Assembly: GCA_003599505.1 (NCBI GenBank)
Contig: QZKO01000011.1
Span: 1 to 45,680 of the forward strand
From: Nitrospiraceae bacterium
GTDB taxonomy: Bacteria; Nitrospirota; Thermodesulfovibrionia; UBA6902
Direction of reading: 5' to 3'
DNA length: 45,680 nt
A program made the translations under genes and the position numbers. Shown here one piece after another: positions 25,088 through 32,784 of this stretch (its first letter is position 1; each line of letters opens with the position of its first letter). The notes under the pieces were generated by a model. That model worked only from the letters and a program-made list of their open reading frames with translations, was not told where the DNA came from and made no database searches.

Positions 25088-25407
25088 ATGTCAATTCCAT
25101 CCCTGCGGATATTATTGTAAAAAGGGTCCCGGTTTTTTCTGTACCAGTCAAACGTGCCCTCATCCATAACGATCGGTGAAAGCACTATATTATTTTTAAG
25201 CATTATTTCATAAGCAGACATACTTATCTCGTCTTTTATTTTTTGATTGCTGTCCGCAATTACTATTAAGATATCCGCATCGGATTCTTTATCGAATTCC
25301 CCTCTTGCGACAGAGCCAAACAGAATAACCTTTAATATCTTTGCGCCATAATGCTTCTTGAGTAATTTTAAGTAAGCGTTGATAGCTTTATTCAGGTTCT
25401 GTTTCAT
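25048..25407 (-). CDS. Minimal nucleotidyltransferase (MNT antitoxin type)
   Basis: The ATG at 25407 gives 119 residues with the pol-beta-fold signature LFGSVARGEFDKESDADILIV (GSx10DxD), the nucleotide and metal site. MNT proteins in this pairing AMPylate or otherwise restrain the HEPN partner encoded downstream with overlap. A TTG 19 codons upstream (25464) is an alternative start. Codons are A/T-ended, unlike pgpA next to it. It begins 66 bases after the pgpA stop on the same strand. Confidence 0.87.
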   Translation of the reverse strand: MKQNLNKAINAYLKLLKKHYGAKILKVILFGSVARGEFDKESDADILIVIADSNQKIKDEISMSAYEIMLKNNIVLSPIVMDEGTFDWYRKNRDPFYNNIRRDGIDIWTKKQESLLKSA

Positions 25408-25472
25408 GGAAAATTTGACCGGGTTTGATACTAAGATTATAAATATCTTATCCGGTTTAAGCAATTATTTTT

Positions 25473-25937
25473 TTAAACAAGATATCTCCACCCCTGCAGG
25501 CAAATATTCGCGTAAATCCCTGCCATTACATCGTCCAGCATAACACCCGCGCCTCCTGAGACGGCCCTTTCCACGTTTCTCACCGGAGGCGGTTTCAGGA
25601 TATCGAAAAGCCTGAACAGGAGAAACGCTGCAAGAAGATAGCCGGTACTTTTTGGGACAAATAAGACAGATATGAAATATCCGCATAATTCATCAATTAC
25701 GATATGCCCGCTGTCTTTGCCGAGAGATTTTTCCGCCTTGTGTGAAGCATACCAGCCGAGGGCAAATACAAATAATGACGTTATAAGAAGGCCGCTGTCT
25801 TCAGGCTTTAGGAATAATATAACCAGAAAGCCCGCTGCGGACCCGAAAGACCCCGGCGCGTAAGGCAGGTAGCCGATGAAGCCGAGGGTGGCGATATATT
25901 TGAACAAAAGAGGCCAGAGGCCGCTATTTTTTTTCAT
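25473..25937 (-). CDS. pgpA: Phosphatidylglycerophosphatase A
   Basis: PgpA dephosphorylates phosphatidylglycerol phosphate in the inner membrane. The 154-residue protein has the family motifs GYLPYAPGSFGS, VIDELCGYFIS, FRLFDILKPPP and GVMLDDVMAGIYAN, with about four membrane segments. Its ATG overlaps the osmC stop by 4 bases, so the two are translationally coupled. The MNT-HEPN island starts just after its stop. Confidence 0.95.
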   Translation of the reverse strand: MKKNSGLWPLLFKYIATLGFIGYLPYAPGSFGSAAGFLVILFLKPEDSGLLITSLFVFALGWYASHKAEKSLGKDSGHIVIDELCGYFISVLFVPKSTGYLLAAFLLFRLFDILKPPPVRNVERAVSGGAGVMLDDVMAGIYANICLQGWRYLV

Positions 25938-26353
25938 TCCTGCACAATCTTATACGAATGCGTAATCTTTGCCGCCTTGCCCAATGTCGCGCCGACCGAG
26001 CAATATGTTTCTAATGAAAGCTCAATTGAGCGCTTCACGGCATCCTCGGAGATATCTTTCCCTGTGATGACATATTCGATATGCATTGATGTATACATGT
26101 GAGGATGTTTATCAGCCATTTCCCCGCTTACATTAATCTCTAATTTGCCGACATTCTGTTTTTTCTTTCTCAGGATGGAAATTACATCCATACCCGAGCA
26201 TCCGCCGAATGCCATAAGAAGCATCTCAGACGGTTTCGACCCTGTATTTTTTCCGCCTGCTGAAGAAGGGGCGTCCATGACTACCGCGTGACCGGAATCC
26301 GCGGTGCCTAAAAACTGCATGTCTTCAACAAGGGTTACTCTTGCCTTTGGCAT
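25934..26353 (-). CDS. OsmC-family protein
   Basis: The 139-residue protein matches OsmC/Ohr-like peroxidases: EMLLMAFGGCSGMDVISILRKKK carries one redox cysteine and LETYCSVGATLGKAAKI the second. Such enzymes reduce organic peroxides. The lineage here (short N-terminus, GCSGMDV) is the general OsmC branch. The start is fixed by AGAGGAGG six bases before the ATG. An 8-bp tandem repeat ends at this Shine-Dalgarno. The promoter is at 26410-26438. Confidence 0.92.
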   Translation of the reverse strand: MPKARVTLVEDMQFLGTADSGHAVVMDAPSSAGGKNTGSKPSEMLLMAFGGCSGMDVISILRKKKQNVGKLEINVSGEMADKHPHMYTSMHIEYVITGKDISEDAVKRSIELSLETYCSVGATLGKAAKITHSYKIVQE

Positions 26354-26363
26354 AATCGACCTC

Positions 26364-26387
26364 CTCTGTGTCTCAGTGTCTCCGTGT
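26364..26387. repeat. Three 8-bp tandem units in the osmC leader
   Basis: The plus strand reads CTCTGTGT, CTCAGTGT, CTCCGTGT. On the transcript the last unit runs into the Shine-Dalgarno (ACACAGAGGAGG), so unit number would set the leader length and affect the context of the ribosome site. Confidence 0.6.
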
Positions 26388-26409
26388 TTTTGCATAAGTG
26401 ATTTTAAAC

Positions 26410-26438
26410 AATGTACGCAATCGCCCATGTTTTGTCAA
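26410..26438 (-). promoter_or_regulatory. Promoter of osmC-pgpA
   Basis: Perfect TTGACA (26438-26433) and TACATT (26415-26410), 17 bases apart, on the minus strand. Confidence 0.55.
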
Positions 26439-26475
26439 TAAACAGATATTTTATTAATAAATTTCACTCTGAAAA

Positions 26476-26504
26476 TTGACAAAAACCACATCTTTTGAAA
26501 TAAT
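26476..26504 (+). promoter_or_regulatory. Promoter of the ABC ATPase gene
   Basis: TTGACA (26476-26481) and AATAAT (26499-26504), 17 bases apart, divergent from the osmC promoter. It leaves a leader of about 55 bases. Confidence 0.5.
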
Positions 26505-26566
26505 AGTATTTGCCTTGTAACGCAAATAAATCCCTCTGGTAAGCTGTACAGGAGCGGTTTAACAGC

Positions 26567-27334
26567 TTGATTAAATTTATTAACGCCAACAAATGGTTTC
26601 ATAGCCGTCATATCCTGAAAAATATCACCCTCGAGATTGCAAAAGGCGAAGTAGTGGTAATATGCGGACCGAGCGGGGCCGGTAAAAGCACCCTCCTCAG
26701 GACCATTAACAAGCTCGAGCCGATAGACGACGGTGAAATTATTGTAGACGGCAAATACCTTTCAGACCCTAAAACAAACCTTACCGCCCTGCGTGCGGAA
26801 GTCGGCATGGTCTTTCAGCATTTCAACCTCTATCCCCATAAAAGTACCATGAAAAACATCACTCTCGCCCCCCAAAAGGTAAAGGGCTTAAACAAGCGGC
26901 AGTCAAGAGAACGGGCCTTAAAGCTCCTTGAAAGAGTAGGCCTCGCGCACAGGTGCGACGCTTTCCCGTCACAACTTTCAGGCGGGGAGCAGCAGCGTGT
27001 CGCCATAGCGCGAAGCCTCGCAATGGAGCCCAAGGTGATGCTCTTTGACGAGCCCACATCGGCGCTGGACCCCGAGCTCATAAACGATGTCCTTGACGTC
27101 ATGATATCGTTAGCCAGAGAGGGCATGACTATGGTCGTCATTACTCATGAAATAGGCTTTGCACAAAAGGTTGCCGACAGGGTGGTGTTCATGGACAACG
27201 GCGAAATCCTTGAAATCGGCAGCCCTCCCGACATATTCGTAAACCCCCGGCACTCCCGGACCAGAGAGTTTATGAGCAAGGTCTTCCACATCCCTATCTT
27301 TCCCGAAGGCAACGGAGAGGACAAACAGGAATAA
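26567..27334 (+). CDS. Amino-acid-type ABC transporter ATPase (GlnQ-like), orphan
   Basis: The 255-residue ATPase has Walker [10 protein letters not shown], the Q-loop [11 protein letters not shown], the signature [17 protein letters not shown], Walker [14 protein letters not shown] and the H-loop VVITHEIGF. Overall it matches polar amino-acid importers. Neither a permease nor a binding-protein gene lies on either side, so it must work with subunits encoded elsewhere or serve another role. The start is TTG with GGAG about 12 bases upstream. tRNA-Phe lies 9 bases after its end on the other strand. Confidence 0.9.
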   Translation: MIKFINANKWFHSRHILKNITLEIAKGEVVVICGPSGAGKSTLLRTINKLEPIDDGEIIVDGKYLSDPKTNLTALRAEVGMVFQHFNLYPHKSTMKNITLAPQKVKGLNKRQSRERALKLLERVGLAHRCDAFPSQLSGGEQQRVAIARSLAMEPKVMLFDEPTSALDPELINDVLDVMISLAREGMTMVVITHEIGFAQKVADRVVFMDNGEILEIGSPPDIFVNPRHSRTREFMSKVFHIPIFPEGNGEDKQE

Positions 27335-27343
27335 AAAAATGGA

Positions 27344-27419
27344 TGGTGGGCAGTCGCAGAATCGAACTGCGGACACAGGGATTTTCAGTCCCTTGCTCTA
27401 CCGACTGAGCTAACTGCCC
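27344..27419 (-). tRNA. tRNA-Phe (GAA)
   Basis: Seventy-six bases including an encoded CCA form a full cloverleaf: acceptor GGGCAGT/ACTGCCC, D arm GCTC-GAGC, anticodon loop CTGAAAA (anticodon GAA), and a T arm with GTTCGATTC. Its own promoter precedes it. Confidence 0.97.
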
Positions 27420-27427
27420 GAAGTAGA

Positions 27428-27457
27428 AATATAACCGATAGTTTTTTTAATTGTCAA
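27428..27457 (-). promoter_or_regulatory. tRNA-Phe promoter
   Basis: TTGACA (27457-27452) and TATATT (27433-27428), 18 bases apart, with the predicted start about two bases before the tRNA 5' end. Confidence 0.6.
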
Positions 27458-27583
27458 TATCCCCGGACATTTCCTTTAGCCAGTCGCCGGGATTCTGTCG
27501 GCCTTACGCCCTTTTTCATTTGAAATTATACATTGGATTTGTATAGGATTGAGTGTTCCCCAAAGAGTCGGGCGGATCAGGCT

Positions 27584-29119
27584 ATGGTAAAAAAAACAGA
27601 CATTATGCTGTCCCTCTTCTCAGGCCTCCTGCTGGTCCTTTCGTTTCCTCCTTTCGATTATTACATGCTCGCGTGGACAGCGCTTGTCCCCCTGCTCACC
27701 GCCATATGGGAAAAAAACACAAAGGCGTCTTTCCTTCTCGGCGCGCTCGCCGGATTCGCGTACTTTCTCGGAACATTGTACTGGGTGTTCCATTCAATGT
27801 ATTATTACGGGTACATCCCGATGCCTTTCAGTATCCTGATGGTTATCCTGCTCTGTCTCTATCTGGCTCTTTATACCGGCATATTCTCCGTCCTGTTTAA
27901 TTATATTTCCCGATCCTCCGGACTTCCCGCTCTTTTCATCGCCCCGGTTTTATGGGTCTCCCTTGAATACCTGCGCACTTACGCGCTCACGGGTTTCCCG
28001 TGGTCTTCGCTCGGATATTCCCAGTACAGGTTTCTTTTTCTGGTCCAGGCCGCTGATGTGACAGGGGTCTACGGAATATCTTTCCTCGTAGCCGCGACAA
28101 ACAGCGCGGTCTTTGACGTCCTGGTTTCCTGGCCCCGGAGACTGCGGAAAGAGCCGCTCTATGCCCGCTGGCCGCTCACATTGGGTTTGCTGCTTTATGC
28201 CGTCATCATTATCAGCGCGCTGTTATACGGTTACGGGAGTCTCCAGAAAACAGCCGGGGGACAGACAATAAAGGTCAGTGTGGCGCAGGGGAACATCCCC
28301 CAGGATAAAAAATGGGACGCGAAATTCCAGAGGGAAGTGATCGACACATACAAAAGGCTTTCCCTTGCAGTTTCGGCAAACTCCCCTGAACTGGTTGTCT
28401 GGCCTGAAACAGCGGTGCCTTTTATATTCGGTTATGACAATGCCCTCACACAGGATATTATCGCATTTCAGAAACAGCTCGGCGCCTATCTGCTTCTGGG
28501 AGGAATGACCCCAAAGGACCGGGAGCGTCTGTCCAACAGCGCGGTGCTGTTGTCGCCTGACGGAGGGATATTATCGGCCTATGACAAAATACACCTCGTG
28601 CCGTACGGCGAATATGTGCCGTTGAGGCGGTTCTTCCCGTTTATTGAAAAAATAACAGTCGGCATCGGCGATTTTTCCGCCGGGAAAGAATATATCGTCA
28701 TGCAGACCCCGTTCGCGAAAATCGGGAACCTCATCTGCTACGAAATCATCTTCCCCGGACTTGTCAGAGAGTTCGTCGACAGAGGAGCAAATGTGCTGGT
28801 AACGATTACAAACGACGCCTGGTTCGGCCGCACTTCAGCGCCGTATCAGCATTTCTCAATGGCCGTGTTCAGGGCCGTGGAGAACAGGGTCCCGGTTGTC
28901 AGGGCCGCCAATACCGGAATATCAGGCTTCATTGACAGTCGGGGAAGGATAATAAATAAGAGCGATATTTTCGTAGAAGCGGCGTTGACTGAGGAGATAT
29001 CGGTCGGGAATGAAAAGAGTTTCTACACGAAATACGGCGACCTGTTCGCCTGGTTCTGCATAGGGTGCTCGGTATTGCTGTTTACAGGCAGGCTTTTTTC
29101 AGCTAAAAGAACTTTATAA
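27584..29119 (+). CDS. lnt: Apolipoprotein N-acyltransferase
   Basis: Lnt adds the third acyl chain to lipoproteins in the inner membrane of Gram-negative bacteria. The 511-residue protein has about six N-terminal membrane segments and a periplasmic nitrilase domain. The catalytic triad is visible as Glu in VVWPETAVPF, Lys in YDKIHLVPYGEYVPL and Cys in GNLICYEIIFPG. WFGRTSAPYQH is also conserved. The ATG at 27584 is preferred; a TTG at 27533 would add 17 residues. It faces the DUF507 genes, with stops 6 bases apart. Confidence 0.96.
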   Translation: MVKKTDIMLSLFSGLLLVLSFPPFDYYMLAWTALVPLLTAIWEKNTKASFLLGALAGFAYFLGTLYWVFHSMYYYGYIPMPFSILMVILLCLYLALYTGIFSVLFNYISRSSGLPALFIAPVLWVSLEYLRTYALTGFPWSSLGYSQYRFLFLVQAADVTGVYGISFLVAATNSAVFDVLVSWPRRLRKEPLYARWPLTLGLLLYAVIIISALLYGYGSLQKTAGGQTIKVSVAQGNIPQDKKWDAKFQREVIDTYKRLSLAVSANSPELVVWPETAVPFIFGYDNALTQDIIAFQKQLGAYLLLGGMTPKDRERLSNSAVLLSPDGGILSAYDKIHLVPYGEYVPLRRFFPFIEKITVGIGDFSAGKEYIVMQTPFAKIGNLICYEIIFPGLVREFVDRGANVLVTITNDAWFGRTSAPYQHFSMAVFRAVENRVPVVRAANTGISGFIDSRGRIINKSDIFVEAALTEEISVGNEKSFYTKYGDLFAWFCIGCSVLLFTGRLFSAKRTL

Positions 29120-29125
29120 TGCAGA

Positions 29126-29404
29126 CTACCCCCGGCCCTTTTTCGCTGACTCTTCCTGGAAAAACCTGTGGTAGAGGAGGTCCCATTCAGGGGAGCCTTC
29201 GGGGATTTTCTTTGCATAGGACTGGATTTTCTTTCTGACGGCTTCGTCGATTCCTTCGACTAATTTTAACTCCTTGACAATGACCCTTTTAATCTCTCGT
29301 CTTACAGCGCTGTCTTCAGCGAGAAGAAGCACCGCTTTTTTGTCAAGGAGCCCCTTCAGCGCGACATGCGTGAGATGGCTTACTTTATCATCAGACAGCC
29401 TCAT
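29126..29404 (-). CDS. DUF507 family protein (copy 2)
   Basis: This 92-residue soluble helical protein begins MRLSDDKVSHLTHVALKGLL and ends with a charged tail (WDLLYHRFFQEESAKKGRG), the pattern of DUF507. It overlaps the first DUF507 gene by 4 bases, so both are translated together at the end of the rpsF-ssb-rpsR operon. Function unknown. The two copies differ widely in sequence, so the duplication is old and they may form a heterodimer (inference). Confidence 0.85.
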   Translation of the reverse strand: MRLSDDKVSHLTHVALKGLLDKKAVLLLAEDSAVRREIKRVIVKELKLVEGIDEAVRKKIQSYAKKIPEGSPEWDLLYHRFFQEESAKKGRG

Positions 29405-29682
29405 AGGACCAGGTTCCTCTCCTTGACAAGCTTCTGTTTCGTCAGGTCAAAGAGCCTGCGATAGTCAAGGCGTCCCTTTTCTATTTCCGGCTCGAACTTT
29501 TTCAGCATTTCCCTGACTTCCTCGTTGAGCCGGTCCTCGACCATCAGCTCCCCGAGCATGAGCTCATGCAGTAATTCAGCAACCTTCTCTTTAGGCGCCA
29601 GCAGCTCGATCAGCTCCCTTTTCAGCAGCTCGTCCAGGACCTCTTTTGCTATCACAGACGCCCAGCCCTTCGGTATCCTCAT
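29401..29682 (-). CDS. DUF507 family protein (copy 1)
   Basis: The 93-residue product ([39 protein letters not shown]) is the more typical DUF507 member. It begins at the A of the rpsR stop codon (TAATG overlap) and overlaps the second copy by 4 bases, so translation is coupled to ribosomal protein S18. The family is unstudied as far as I know; operon position hints at a role near translation or single-stranded DNA handling. Confidence 0.87.
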   Translation of the reverse strand: MRIPKGWASVIAKEVLDELLKRELIELLAPKEKVAELLHELMLGELMVEDRLNEEVREMLKKFEPEIEKGRLDYRRLFDLTKQKLVKERNLVL

Positions 29683-29906
29683 TATTTCTCTACATACGGC
29701 AGGAGAGCTATGTTGCGCGCCCTTTTGATCGCCCGTGTAAGCTCCCTCTGATGTTTAGCGCAGTTGCCGTTCATCCTTCCAGCCAGCATCTTGCCCCGCT
29801 CGGTAAGATAACTCCTGAGGGTTTTGATGTCTTTATAGTCAATGAGCAACGCTTTGTCCGCGCAAAACCTGCAGAACCTTCTTCTCTGATATTTTCTGAA
29901 TTGCAA
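29682..29906 (-). CDS. rpsR: 30S ribosomal protein S18
   Basis: The 74-residue protein shows the S18 signature [25 protein letters not shown]. It keeps the zinc-type residues C12, C15, C49 and H52 ([15 protein letters not shown]), so this is the C+ form. S18 pairs with S6 on the platform of the small subunit. It is third in rpsF-ssb-rpsR, 64 bases after ssb, and followed by DUF507 genes in place of the frequent rplI. Confidence 0.97.
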   Translation of the reverse strand: MQFRKYQRRRFCRFCADKALLIDYKDIKTLRSYLTERGKMLAGRMNGNCAKHQRELTRAIKRARNIALLPYVEK

Positions 29907-29970
29907 TGTTCATCTCCTTCTTTGTTTAATTATAGACACTATTTATACTCATACCTGACTGAATGCCTCT

Positions 29971-30360
29971 TTAAAACGGCTCCAGCTCGGTTGTCTCATC
30001 AGGAGGGGGCGTTTCTGTCTCGAGGTCCGCGGCGCCCTGTTTCCTGGAAAGGAAACGGACGCTCTGCGCGACGACCTCGTGCCGGCTCCTCTTCTGCCCG
30101 TCTTCCGTCTCCCAGCGTCTTTCCTGCAGTCTGCCTTCAACAAGCACCGAGCTGCCCTTGTTTAAATATTGCCCGCAGGTATCGGCCTGTTTGCCGAAAG
30201 AAACCACATTTATAAAAGTGACCTCTTCTTTTGTTTCTTCGCCCTGTTTATACCTCCGGTTGACCGCGATCCCGAAATTGCACACTGATGTGCCTTGTGG
30301 AGTATACCTCAGCTCGGGGTCTCTCGTCAGATTGCCGATAAGTATTACTTTATTAAACAT
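29971..30360 (-). CDS. ssb: Single-stranded DNA-binding protein
   Basis: The 129-residue OB-fold protein starts MFNKVILIGNLTRDPELRYTPQG, with the aromatic DNA-stacking segments NVVSFGKQADTCGQYL and LVEGRLQERRWETEDGQ. The tail is short and acidic, ending ELEPF, a weak version of the DDDIPF tip that recruits repair proteins. It overlaps rpsF by 8 bases. The shared operon with S6 and S18 is the ancestral arrangement. Confidence 0.97.
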   Translation of the reverse strand: MFNKVILIGNLTRDPELRYTPQGTSVCNFGIAVNRRYKQGEETKEEVTFINVVSFGKQADTCGQYLNKGSSVLVEGRLQERRWETEDGQKRSRHEVVAQSVRFLSRKQGAADLETETPPPDETTELEPF

Positions 30361-30766
30361 CCTTCTTCTCCTCTGCCGCGGGTTCAGGCTGCCCGGCCTC
30401 TTCCGTCTTCTCGCGGCTTTGTTTTACGGCCTCTTTTGCCCCGCTCCTGGAAGCCGAGAGCGCGGCTTCTATCTGTTTCTTTTTCGTAAGCTTTACGACC
30501 ATGAATTTTATGACCTGATCAGTCACCTTGCACAATCTTTCAAGCTCTGAAATGGCTGCCGGGGGGGCCTTGAAAAGGAGGAAAATGTAATTGCCTTTCT
30601 GGTGTTTGTTAAGCTCGTAAGCCAGCTTGCGACGGCCCCAGTTTTCGGTCTTCAGTACCTCGCCGCCCTGCTTTGTGATAACTTCTCTGATTTTTCCGAC
30701 AGTGTCCTCTGCCGCGCTGTCGTCGACATTCGGGTCAATGATCATGACCTTTTCGTAATAATTCAT
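30353..30766 (-). CDS. rpsF: 30S ribosomal protein S6
   Basis: S6 is recognised from MNYYEKVMIIDPNVDD, WGRRKLAYELNKHQKGNYIFLLF and ELERLCKVTDQVIKFMVVKL. At 137 residues it has a C-terminal Lys/Glu/Ala-rich extension of about 40 residues beyond the core. GGAGG sits just upstream of the ATG. Upstream are two strong hairpins that may be an autoregulatory leader. Confidence 0.97.
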   Translation of the reverse strand: MNYYEKVMIIDPNVDDSAAEDTVGKIREVITKQGGEVLKTENWGRRKLAYELNKHQKGNYIFLLFKAPPAAISELERLCKVTDQVIKFMVVKLTKKKQIEAALSASRSGAKEAVKQSREKTEEAGQPEPAAEEKKDV

Positions 30767-30787
30767 GTAACCTCCTTGTGGTTTAGT

Positions 30788-30842
30788 TCTTTACGCGCCG
30801 ATGTCGCACGCGTAAAGACAAGCCCTTGCCATATACGGCAAG
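30788..30842 (-). promoter_or_regulatory. rpsF leader with two hairpins
   Basis: In transcript order: CTTGCC-GTATAT-GGCAAG (30842-30825), then a 10-bp perfect stem TCTTTACGCG / CGCGTAAAGA (818-809 and 797-788 of the 30 kb) with an 11-nt loop. The second ends about 20 bases before the rpsF ATG. S6:S18 leaders are known upstream of rpsF in many bacteria; the position fits, but the specific motif is not confirmed. Confidence 0.45.
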
Positions 30843-30901
30843 AGCAAAGAGAGTATTTTTATAGCACATTAACAGGAAAAAATTCAATGTTTACTCCGGT
30901 T

Positions 30902-32536
30902 TTATTTCTGCTGCGCCAGTTTCCCTGAAAGATAAGAGCCTGTGAGCGCGTCAATGTCGGCGGTAAGCTCCTGCAGCCGGATTTCCCTGTCGACCTTGCC
31001 TTTTATATCTCCAGGGGGCGAAAAAAGCATCTCCACCTGCGTCTTTCTTCTCTCAAAATAAAGCCGTGTGACCTCATTCAGCACATTATCTCTCAGCTCC
31101 ACCATGAGCTTTGACCTTGAGTCAATCGACGTCTGGTCGTTGTTCCAGATAAGCTCTCCAAGCTCCCAGTTAAGGGATATGGACCATTCCCTGTCCCTGT
31201 CCGAAGTAATATCATCATCCTTATATTTCTCAGATGAAGTGCTATAAAAATAAGTGCTTTTTTGCCAGTTCCTGTTTTTTTGGTACTCAAAACGAAGATC
31301 CGGCAGCAAAGCCTTCTTCGCAGCGGCCTTTCTCCATTTTTCTATCTTATCGGGCTGCACCTCCGCGTATTCTATGGCGGCCTTCCTGATTTCCTCTATG
31401 GTCGGTTCATAATCGAACCCCGACAGCACGTGCTGCGCTCCGATATTTATCCCATCGTAATTCGGATGTGTTCGCGGGACAGTCCTGAATATACCCCTGC
31501 CTGTGGCGGCCCACAGGATAGAGCTACGCTGGAGCTCATGAGAAAACGCAAGAAACCTGACATCCGGTGAGACCATGCCGTTATAAAGTTCATGCCAGTT
31601 GTCAGAAGCCCTGGAATATTGGAAAACCCCTTTTTTTGTAGCTGCGTATATGCTGTCCGTATCACCGGAGCTCATCGCGAGATGCCTTATGTTACGGCTG
31701 ATAAGGCCTGATCCGCCTGCCCTGGTCCAGCTCAGACCGCTGTCTTCCGTAATCAGGAGGCCCGATGAAGTGCCAAGATATATCTTCCTGTTATCGGATG
31801 CGTCTATAATAACGGCTGTTATCCCGGACCCGGTTTTTATTTCGTCAGAGTCTGTTTCTGTATCTTCAACCGGAATATCGCTTTCTTCACCGGCATCAGG
31901 TATCCCGAAGGTCCTCTGCCAGTCATTCCCACGGTTTATGCTTTTGTACAGTCCATTCCCTGCCGCGGCATATAGTGTGTCCGGTTCAGAGTTGTCTACC
32001 GCGATAGATGTTACAGGTGAACCGGCGGGCATGTTCCTTCCCCTGTCCCAGTCCCTTCCGTTATTTTCTGTCCGGTATACACCGGAAGCTGTGCCTACAA
32101 ATATCAATTCCGGATTCATCGGGTGAACAGCTATAGAAAGCACAGAGGTCTCCAGGCTGCCGGTTTCCCTGAAAATTATTCCCCAGTGCGTACCCCTGTC
32201 ATCGCTTCTGTAGAGCCCTTCCCGCGTTCCGGCGAAAACAGTCTCTTCCGCCGCTGTATCGAGAGCGTTTATTGTATTCCCGGTGCCGCCTAATGATAAA
32301 ACCTCCTTCCACGTGTCCCCTCCGTCATCTGTTCTGTAAACAGAGTCCGGGGAGCTCACATACACCGTATCCGGGTTGTCAGGCCTGACCGCCACCCTCT
32401 GCAGTTTAAAATCCCTGATGCCGCTGCTTACATCCTTCCAGACAGCCTGTTTTATGTCTGAATGTGACGCCGCGCCTGTTACAGGATAAAGAAGCAGACA
32501 GGCTGCTGCAATTGATAAAATGAAATGTCCCCTCAT
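30902..32536 (-). CDS. Exported beta-propeller (BNR/Ycf48-like) protein with C-terminal domain
   Basis: The 544-residue protein has a signal peptide (residues 1-24), then six or seven Asp-box blades up to about residue 310: YRTDDGGDTWKEV, YRSDDRGTHW, YRTENNGRDWDRG, YKSINRGNDWQRT and ITEDSGLSWTRAG. The rest is not propeller: HVLSGFDYEPTIEEIRKAA, then strand-like segments (WSISLNWELGELIWN) and a helical end. I do not recognise this part; it could be a small outer-membrane or adaptor domain. Start chosen for AAAGGAG 8 bases upstream. It follows no operon partner except a possible read-through to rpsF. Confidence 0.78.
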   Translation of the reverse strand: MRGHFILSIAAACLLLYPVTGAASHSDIKQAVWKDVSSGIRDFKLQRVAVRPDNPDTVYVSSPDSVYRTDDGGDTWKEVLSLGGTGNTINALDTAAEETVFAGTREGLYRSDDRGTHWGIIFRETGSLETSVLSIAVHPMNPELIFVGTASGVYRTENNGRDWDRGRNMPAGSPVTSIAVDNSEPDTLYAAAGNGLYKSINRGNDWQRTFGIPDAGEESDIPVEDTETDSDEIKTGSGITAVIIDASDNRKIYLGTSSGLLITEDSGLSWTRAGGSGLISRNIRHLAMSSGDTDSIYAATKKGVFQYSRASDNWHELYNGMVSPDVRFLAFSHELQRSSILWAATGRGIFRTVPRTHPNYDGINIGAQHVLSGFDYEPTIEEIRKAAIEYAEVQPDKIEKWRKAAAKKALLPDLRFEYQKNRNWQKSTYFYSTSSEKYKDDDITSDRDREWSISLNWELGELIWNNDQTSIDSRSKLMVELRDNVLNEVTRLYFERRKTQVEMLFSPPGDIKGKVDREIRLQELTADIDALTGSYLSGKLAQQK

Positions 32537-32628
32537 GAACAAATCTCCTTTCAATTTATATAGGTTTTATTTTTAAGTATGGACGCTGGACAGATGCCGC
32601 TATTTCATCCTCCTTTCCACCCGGGGCC

Positions 32629-32674
32629 GTCCCCCTGACCCCTTGTAACATGTGAAACATATTTTCCGGGGGAC
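32629..32674. repeat. REP-like palindrome with GTCCCCC/GGGGGAC ends
   Basis: GTCCCCC (32629-32635) and GGGGGAC (32668-32674) are perfect 7-bp arms. Between them lie TGACCCC and an imperfect inner palindrome TGTAACATGTGAAACA. Such GGGGTCAGGGGGAC ends are common in repeats associated with REP/RAYT (Y1 transposase) elements. No transposase is in the window. Confidence 0.5.
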
Positions 32675-32784
32675 TGGAATAAGGTGTAGTATTTGTTTTT
32701 TCTTTCAGGAATGCTTCTCAACCATGTCCCAAATGGCTGGGAATATTATATGAATCAGGCGCCGGGAGGTCAAGCAAAAAAACT

